Below are positions 61,172 through 64,000 of a stretch of 64,000 bases of DNA, piece after piece. Origin of the DNA: Tetragonia tetragonoides (taxonomy: Eukaryota > Streptophyta > Magnoliopsida > Caryophyllales > Aizoaceae). A program made the position numbers and the translations under genes. Numbering within the stretch: the stretch's first letter is position 1; every line of letters starts with the position of its first letter. The stretch is from positions 6,455,501-6,519,500 of the forward strand of contig CM076151.1 in assembly GCA_038025085.1 (NCBI GenBank). The letters run 5' to 3'. Below the pieces are notes generated by a model, which was given only the letters and a program-made list of their open reading frames with translations, was not told where the DNA came from and ran no database searches.

Positions 61172-61414
61172 GTCTGCCGATCTCGACTCACCCTTGGGTG
61201 AGTCGTCTAAGACCGGCGACTCACCTTTGGGTGAGTCGTCTGCCGATCTCGACTCGCCCAAAGGTGAGTCGCCGGTCGCAGACGACTCACCCAAGGGTGA
61301 GTCGAGATCGGCCGACGACTCACCCTTGGTGAGTCGCCGGTCTCAGACGACTCACCCATGGGTGAGTCGAGATCGGCCGACGACTCACCCTTGGGTGAGT
61401 CGCAAGTCGCAGAC
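61172..61414. repeat. Seven 33-bp palindromic units with internal inversion
   Basis: Seven copies of the hairpin GACTCACCC-NN-GGGTGAGTC start at 61185, 61218, 61251, 61284, 61317, 61349 and 61382, a 33-bp period with one base lost in unit 5. The 13-bp spacers alternate between two kinds, A (GAGATCGGCCGAC) and B (GCCGGTCTCAGAC). Left of the third hairpin both spacers appear as their reverse complements (GTCTGCCGATCTC, GTCTAAGACCGGC), so the array turns round inside itself. The 61172-61250 arm can pair with 61304-61381. Confidence 0.95.
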
Positions 61415-61421
61415 GACCGAC

Positions 61422-61437
61422 ACAAAAAAAAAAAAAA

Positions 61438-61498
<61 letters not shown>

Positions 61499-61560
61499 TA
61501 TTGTTATTATTATTATTACTTATCGTTATTATTATTATTATTATTGATTATTGTTTAATT
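61422..61560. repeat. A-run and (ATT)n microsatellite
   Basis: About 14 A precede roughly 20 uninterrupted ATT units (61437-61497), followed by interrupted TTA and GTTATT units. It directly follows the palindrome array. Confidence 0.95.
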
Positions 61561-61582
61561 AATTAAAAATGTGAAATGATAG

Positions 61583-63505
61583 ATGGGAGGAGCCGGTAAA
61601 TCGGTGCCTCGGTTATTTAGTGAACTAGCTGGTTCAGGACCGCGTCACACGAGGACGCGCGGGATTGATGCCTCTGTACGGAGACAGAGAGAGGCAGTTC
61701 GGATGAGGGAGATGACTGCTGAGCAAGACGACACTAGCGAGTTCTACTCCGGGGATCAGTCCATGGACGATGATCAGATTGGCGTCGAATCATCCTCAGA
61801 TTGGCACGTGGTGAAGGGCAGAGGCGGTAGGTTTGTTAGTACTGGGTCGTCCAGTACTAGCAAACGATCTAGAGCGGAGGACGACACTACGTGGCTTGTT
61901 ACAGAGCCTGTGGAGGGTGGGCCGGCGGATGATAGCGTCATACCGAGCTTCCTGGGCCACGTAGCGTCTCGTGTGTGGAATGGAGAGACGAGGGGTCTCT
62001 TGAAGTGTCAGAACCGATTCAATGTCTGTCAGCGGCTGAGTCAGTGGCGAGCGGAGATGTCGGCCGAGATGAGGGCCCGGATCGAGGGGACTGGGTTATC
62101 ACACCTGGCAAACATTATGTTCAGACATATTGACTTCCCCCTGATATCTGCATTCGTTGAAAGGTGGCAGCCGGATACGAACTCGTTCCACATGCTGTTC
62201 GGAGAGATGACGATCATGTTGCACGATGTATGGCATATTCTTCGGATTCCTGTAGACGGACAGCTCGTTTCCAATGACGGACGGGATGGGCAGCTGCAGA
62301 TGGAGGCCATGGAGGTTCTCGGGGTCAGCCGAGAGGAACTGATGTGTAGCCACTGGCAGGGCGGTGCGGTCCTCACGGAGTCGGTTTTTGAGCTTTGCCG
62401 TGAGCAAGTGGAGGACAACCAGGCGACAGCTTGGATGTGGTTACTTATTGGATCCACCTTGTTTGTCGACAAGAGTGGTAACCGTATTAGACCCTCCTGC
62501 GTGATGGAGGTGATGGACGACGGTGTCGATACGGTGCATGACTTCTCTTGGGGATCTGCTGCCCTCGCCTTCCTATATCGTCAGCTCGGTATAGCTAGTC
62601 GCGGGGATTCTCAGGGCATCTGCGGATGCCTAACTCTCCTGCAGGCATGGATATACGAGTACTTTCCCTGCTTCCGACCTCATCGGGAGCGGATGGTTGT
62701 CGGGGACGACGAGGCTCCCCGTGCGTCCGTATGGAGTGCCCAGGCTGAGGGCAAGGACGTGGTTCAATTGCACTCCTTACGTAGACGCTTGGATCATCTG
62801 CGAGCGACAGAGGTAAGTCATTTAGTTATCGGTGTTCATGATTTATTTCGTCGTTTGCTATTTTTTTACTTCACCGTAACTTTCAACATTTCTACGTAGG
62901 TGGTGTGGCTGCCGTACGGTTCTAACCCGGCAGTATCTGTACCGAGGACTGTATTCATGGGGTGGCTACAGTATCGGGATATTATTGAACCGTACATGCC
63001 TGGTCGTTGTTTACGACAAATCGGGTACGTACAGAGTATCCCTTCCCCGATCTTTAGGCCAGTCAAAGCGATCAGGTCATGGAGCAGTCGTTCGTACAAG
63101 GTTGTCTTCCCCGAACGGATCTCATCTGATGCTTGGCGTATGTTTCCGGGATTTTACATTCTTGGTCTCCATGGGTTTCAGGCATCCACGTCAGATCCCA
63201 CAGCATGTACGGATGACTACCTCGCATGGTACTACCTTCACTCCCACCCTCGGCTGATACCTGACGCTGCAGCACCTGTGATTCCTCCACGATCCAACAG
63301 CGATTATGTAAGTGATTAACTAAAATATATATTTTTTTACGTATTACATATCTCTGAACTCACACTCATTGTTACTTTTTTGCAGTGGGTGAATCGTCTA
63401 GCCGTCGGATTTGAGTCTTCCATTACTTTGATTCCTCCGGAGCAAGCGGAAGGTCCTCGATCATTTATGGACGAGTTTATGAGAGATTGGCGGGCTGCCA
63501 AATGA
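61583..63505 (+). CDS. Plant mobile domain (PMD) protein, MAIN-like/transposon-derived
   Basis: Aminotransferase-like plant mobile domain protein, a family found both in transposons and in domesticated genes (MAIL1, MAIN; often labelled phosphatase 7 long form homologue). Three exons, 61583-62812, 62900-63307 and 63386-63505, all in phase 0, give 585 residues with no stop or shift. Residues 1 to about 110 are charged and low-complexity. The PMD starts near 170 with HIDFPLISAFVERWQPDTNS and continues HMLFGEMTIMLHDVWHILRI, matching the family's ERWxPETxTFHLPxGEMTxTLxDV pattern. No phosphatase domain follows. GC content and codon use are richer than in the neighbours. A possible non-AUG-rich upstream exon is discussed under findings. 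A transposable-element origin is likely, given the adjacent OTU-like gene. Confidence 0.82.
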
Positions 63506-63733
63506 TGTATTGACCCTAGATGAATTTGTTATATATTTATATAAGAGTTTCATTGTTATTGTTATTTATTTGTGTTATTGTAATTTGTTGTTTGTTATTT
63601 ACATTTTTTGTTTTATTGTAATTTGTTGTTTTATTTACCTCCAATAATCACGACCACTCTCCACATGCAAAATATAACAATCACACAAAAATGTGACAAT
63701 GATATAAGTATAACAATCACGCAAAACATTCAA
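63506..63733. other. Convergent gap between PMD and OTU-like genes
   Basis: AT-rich, with repeated TTGTTATTTA/TTTTATTGTAATTTGTTGTTT. Probably the 3' UTR of one or both genes. Confidence 0.5.
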
Positions 63734-64000
63734 TTACGTCGACCTCGCTAAACGATCCCAATGTGCTCTTCGCCTAACATACATTTGCTCCCAACCAGCG
63801 ACACTATCAGAACGGGAAGTAAACCATGCTGCGCATATCGGAGGAACAGGGAAATCTGAGGCTAAATCCAGACGGATATAATGCTCGTACGAATCACCTA
63901 AATGACACATGACAATTTCCCTACTTGGACGTGTAGCAGTCGAAGGTGCTTGCAACGGTAGCACTGTGTAACAAGAATATAACCCCCTTCCGCTGCCGTA
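63734..64000 (-). CDS. C-terminal part of an OTU-like cysteine protease domain gene, cut by window edge
   Basis: An open frame runs from the right edge (no stop before 64000) to a stop at 63734, giving about 88 residues. The pattern (YTVLPLQAPS, VMCHLGDSYEHYIRLDL, FPVPPICAAWF, WEQMYVRRRAHW) fits the end of OTU-type domains carried by plant Mutator-like elements: a REI-VMC strand, the catalytic-histidine region HYIRL, and the PVPP-x-W motif. The catalytic Cys would lie outside the window. The family call is from pattern memory only and could be wrong. Its closeness to the PMD gene suits a shared transposon. Confidence 0.45.
   Translation of the reverse strand, partial: YGSGRGLYSCYTVLPLQAPSTATRPSREIVMCHLGDSYEHYIRLDLASDFPVPPICAAWFTSRSDSVAGWEQMYVRRRAHWDRLARST

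Noticed and set aside
61172..61414. Regularly spaced palindromic repeats resembling a CRISPR array
   Set aside because: The spacers are two recurring sequences and not unique, the array inverts, and this is a plant nuclear genome without cas genes.
61132..61547. Open frames on both strands encoding DSPKGES-type repeats
   Set aside because: They are a by-product of a 33-bp self-complementary repeat running into A-runs and ATT repeats; no independent coding signal.

Overview
The window is nuclear DNA of a flowering plant, most likely a eudicot. It has multi-exon genes with GT-AG introns, plant-type gene families (a SEP1-type LHC-like protein, a plastid NhaD antiporter, plastid phosphoglycerate dehydrogenase, DC1-domain proteins, a plant-mobile-domain gene) and plant repeats (Stowaway MITE, tRNA-related SINEs, L1-type LINE ends). 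Caryophyllales is possible from general impression, but nothing seen here proves a taxon.

Layout: a TM9SF gene (minus) runs off the left edge (239-3472). It is followed by an ARF-type GTPase (minus, 4882-6495) and SEP1 (minus, 7233-9764). Next is a tandem pair of single-exon DC1-domain genes (minus): the copy at 10661-11681 is broken by a 2-bp loss, and the copy at 13285-14298 is intact. Between them lies an inverted fragment of SEP1 carrying a SINE. NHD1 (plus, 16616-23508) converges on a large 18-exon TFIIIC B-block subunit gene (minus, 24698-46453), whose introns are full of LINE 3' ends and SINEs. A 3.7-kb intergenic region holds a SINE and a 44-bp minisatellite of about 22 copies. SMD2 (plus, 50153-52992), a two-exon DC1 gene (plus, 54869-56425) and PGDH (minus, 56722-60381) follow. 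The right end is transposon-derived: an array of 33-bp palindromic units that inverts internally, an ATT microsatellite, an intact plant-mobile-domain gene (plus, 61583-63505) and the C-terminal part of an OTU-like gene (minus) running off the right edge.

Exons were joined by hand from splice sites, reading frame and family knowledge. For every gene that is complete in the window, summed exon length is a multiple of three and protein length fits the family: ARF 182 aa, SEP1 143, NHD1 575, TFIIIC subunit 1838, SmD2 109, PGDH 618. The genes do not form one pathway: they cover secretory trafficking (TM9SF, ARF), plastid function (SEP1, NHD1, PGDH), Pol III transcription and splicing. I found no convincing new multi-gene system. 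The most unusual items are the inverting palindrome array beside the plant-mobile-domain gene, a stop-free in-frame last intron in NHD1, the SEP1 fragment caught between duplicated DC1 genes, and several insertions made of little more than a LINE poly-A tail flanked by target-site duplications.
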